Source: Symsagittifera roscoffensis
Lineage: Eukaryota > Xenacoelomorpha > Acoela > Convolutidae
Length of the DNA stretch: 64,000 nucleotides
Direction: 5' to 3'
Assembly: GCF_963678635.1 (NCBI RefSeq)
Contig: NC_087064.1
Span: 13,237,989-13,301,988 of the forward strand
The position numbers were made by a program, and so were the translations under genes. Below, piece after piece: positions 63,205 through 64,000 of this stretch. Each line of letters starts with the position of its first letter. Position 1 is the first letter of the stretch. The notes beneath the pieces were generated by a model. It saw only the letters and a list, made by a program, of their open reading frames with translations, was not told where the DNA came from and ran no database searches.

Positions 63205-63210
63205 AATAAA
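63205..63210 (+). terminator. Likely poly(A) signal of the NERD-helicase gene
   Basis: AATAAA 35 bases after the stop codon, followed by T-rich DNA. Confidence 0.5.
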
Positions 63211-64000
63211 AAATTTTCTTCTCGTTTGTGAAAAACAACAAATATTTTTTAATCATGCCAATTTCTTTTTAAAAGGTTTTGACTGCAAAAATTCAGATAG
63301 CCAGGATAGACACTGGAACTCGTTCTCCTGAAAATGATGTCATCTGAGTCGATGACCTAAATGTAAGTAAGATACATAATTAAGTGACACATGTAATTAC
63401 TTCGGGTTCAAGGCTATTTTTTTCTGAAAACAACTTGTCCAACAAAGCCATTCTTCACTTTTTTCATTTTTTCCTATTTCTCTCGCATTTTGAAACTGTT
63501 TATTCTAACTAAGACTGTTCTTCAACCATCAGTATTTTAAAAAAAGTATATTGAAACAAATTTCTTGTTGGCAAAAAATTTTCAATGGGTGTTTTTACAA
63601 CTAAATTTACAAAAAAAAACTAATCGAAAACTCACTCAGTGGTTTTAGCGTTTGTTTTAGTTTCATAATGATCCTTAACTCAATCAATTTTGTTTTCTTT
63701 TACAACTTATATTGCCAGCAAAACTTTCGGCTAGATTTTCTTGAATATAAGTCTGTATTGCCGCGCATATTTTTTCATTTTAGTATCTGGATAGCATATT
63801 TGAATCGTGATTTAGTTCTCATCAAGTTCAAGATCTTTCAATTCTTTTTTTTAATTAGTATCCAATCTTCTTAAATCCGATGCTTGCATTTTCGTTCAGA
63901 CATTTTTTTAGAGTCATGGCTCAGTAATTTACCCATGATTTTAAATTCTAGTTTTTTCCCCAACAAAATTTGAAAGTTTTAGAGATTATAATTTTCTAAT
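63211..64000. other. Unassigned AT-rich flank
   Basis: No gene, RNA or repeat that I can support. The short open frame at 63668-63874 is Phe/Ile-rich and low in complexity. Confidence 0.5.

Overview
The window looks like nuclear DNA of an invertebrate animal. It is AT-rich, and a spliced metalloprotease gene with GT..AG introns runs along the minus strand. Most of the rest is transposable-element sequence. I cannot name the species; nothing here fixes it below the level of Metazoa.

Layout. (1) 0.6-12.3 kb, minus strand: eight exons of an insulin-degrading-enzyme-like M16A protease, phase-consistent throughout. The 3' end lies beyond the left edge. The 5'-most exon seen has a splice acceptor, so further 5' exon(s) should lie to the right. 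The introns hold diverged interspersed repeats, two foldback hairpins, a MITE-like element, a tandem array and a decayed LINE endonuclease fragment. (2) 12.5-16.3 kb, plus strand: an APE-type non-LTR retrotransposon whose ORF2 follows ORF1 in the same frame after a UGA-CUAG stop. (3) 16.3-34.9 kb, minus strand: a complete 18.6-kb Ty3/gypsy-type element with 921-bp LTRs that look identical. It has one 3200-codon gag-pro-pol ORF ending in a macro (ADP-ribose-binding-like) domain, and a second ~912-codon ORF in the env position carrying an SGNH/GDSL hydrolase domain. (4) 35.0-48.2 kb, plus strand: a related, older and decayed 13-kb element that lacks integrase and carries an unrecognised 3' ORF block plus a large minisatellite in its leader. 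(5) 48.6-53.0 kb: a truncated LTR of the same family in inverse orientation, then an AT-rich degenerate retroelement-like block on the minus strand. (6) 53.0-60.85 kb: a giant inverted repeat with ~2.4-kb arms around a 2.9-kb spacer that contains a piece of the element-2 3' ORF block. (7) 60.85-63.2 kb, plus strand: an intronless 774-codon gene for a NERD-like plus superfamily-1 helicase protein, whose start codon sits almost exactly at the edge of the inverted repeat.

The insertions are nested. One interspersed repeat copy just upstream of the protease exon at 12.3 kb is cut by the LINE, then by LTR element 1, then by LTR element 2. The most novel-looking material is the pair of accessory enzymes in element 1 (macro domain plus SGNH hydrolase), the repeated TCCGGGGAG boxes shared by both LTR elements at the polypurine-tract position and inside pol, the LINE readthrough junction, and the NERD-helicase gene at the palindrome edge.
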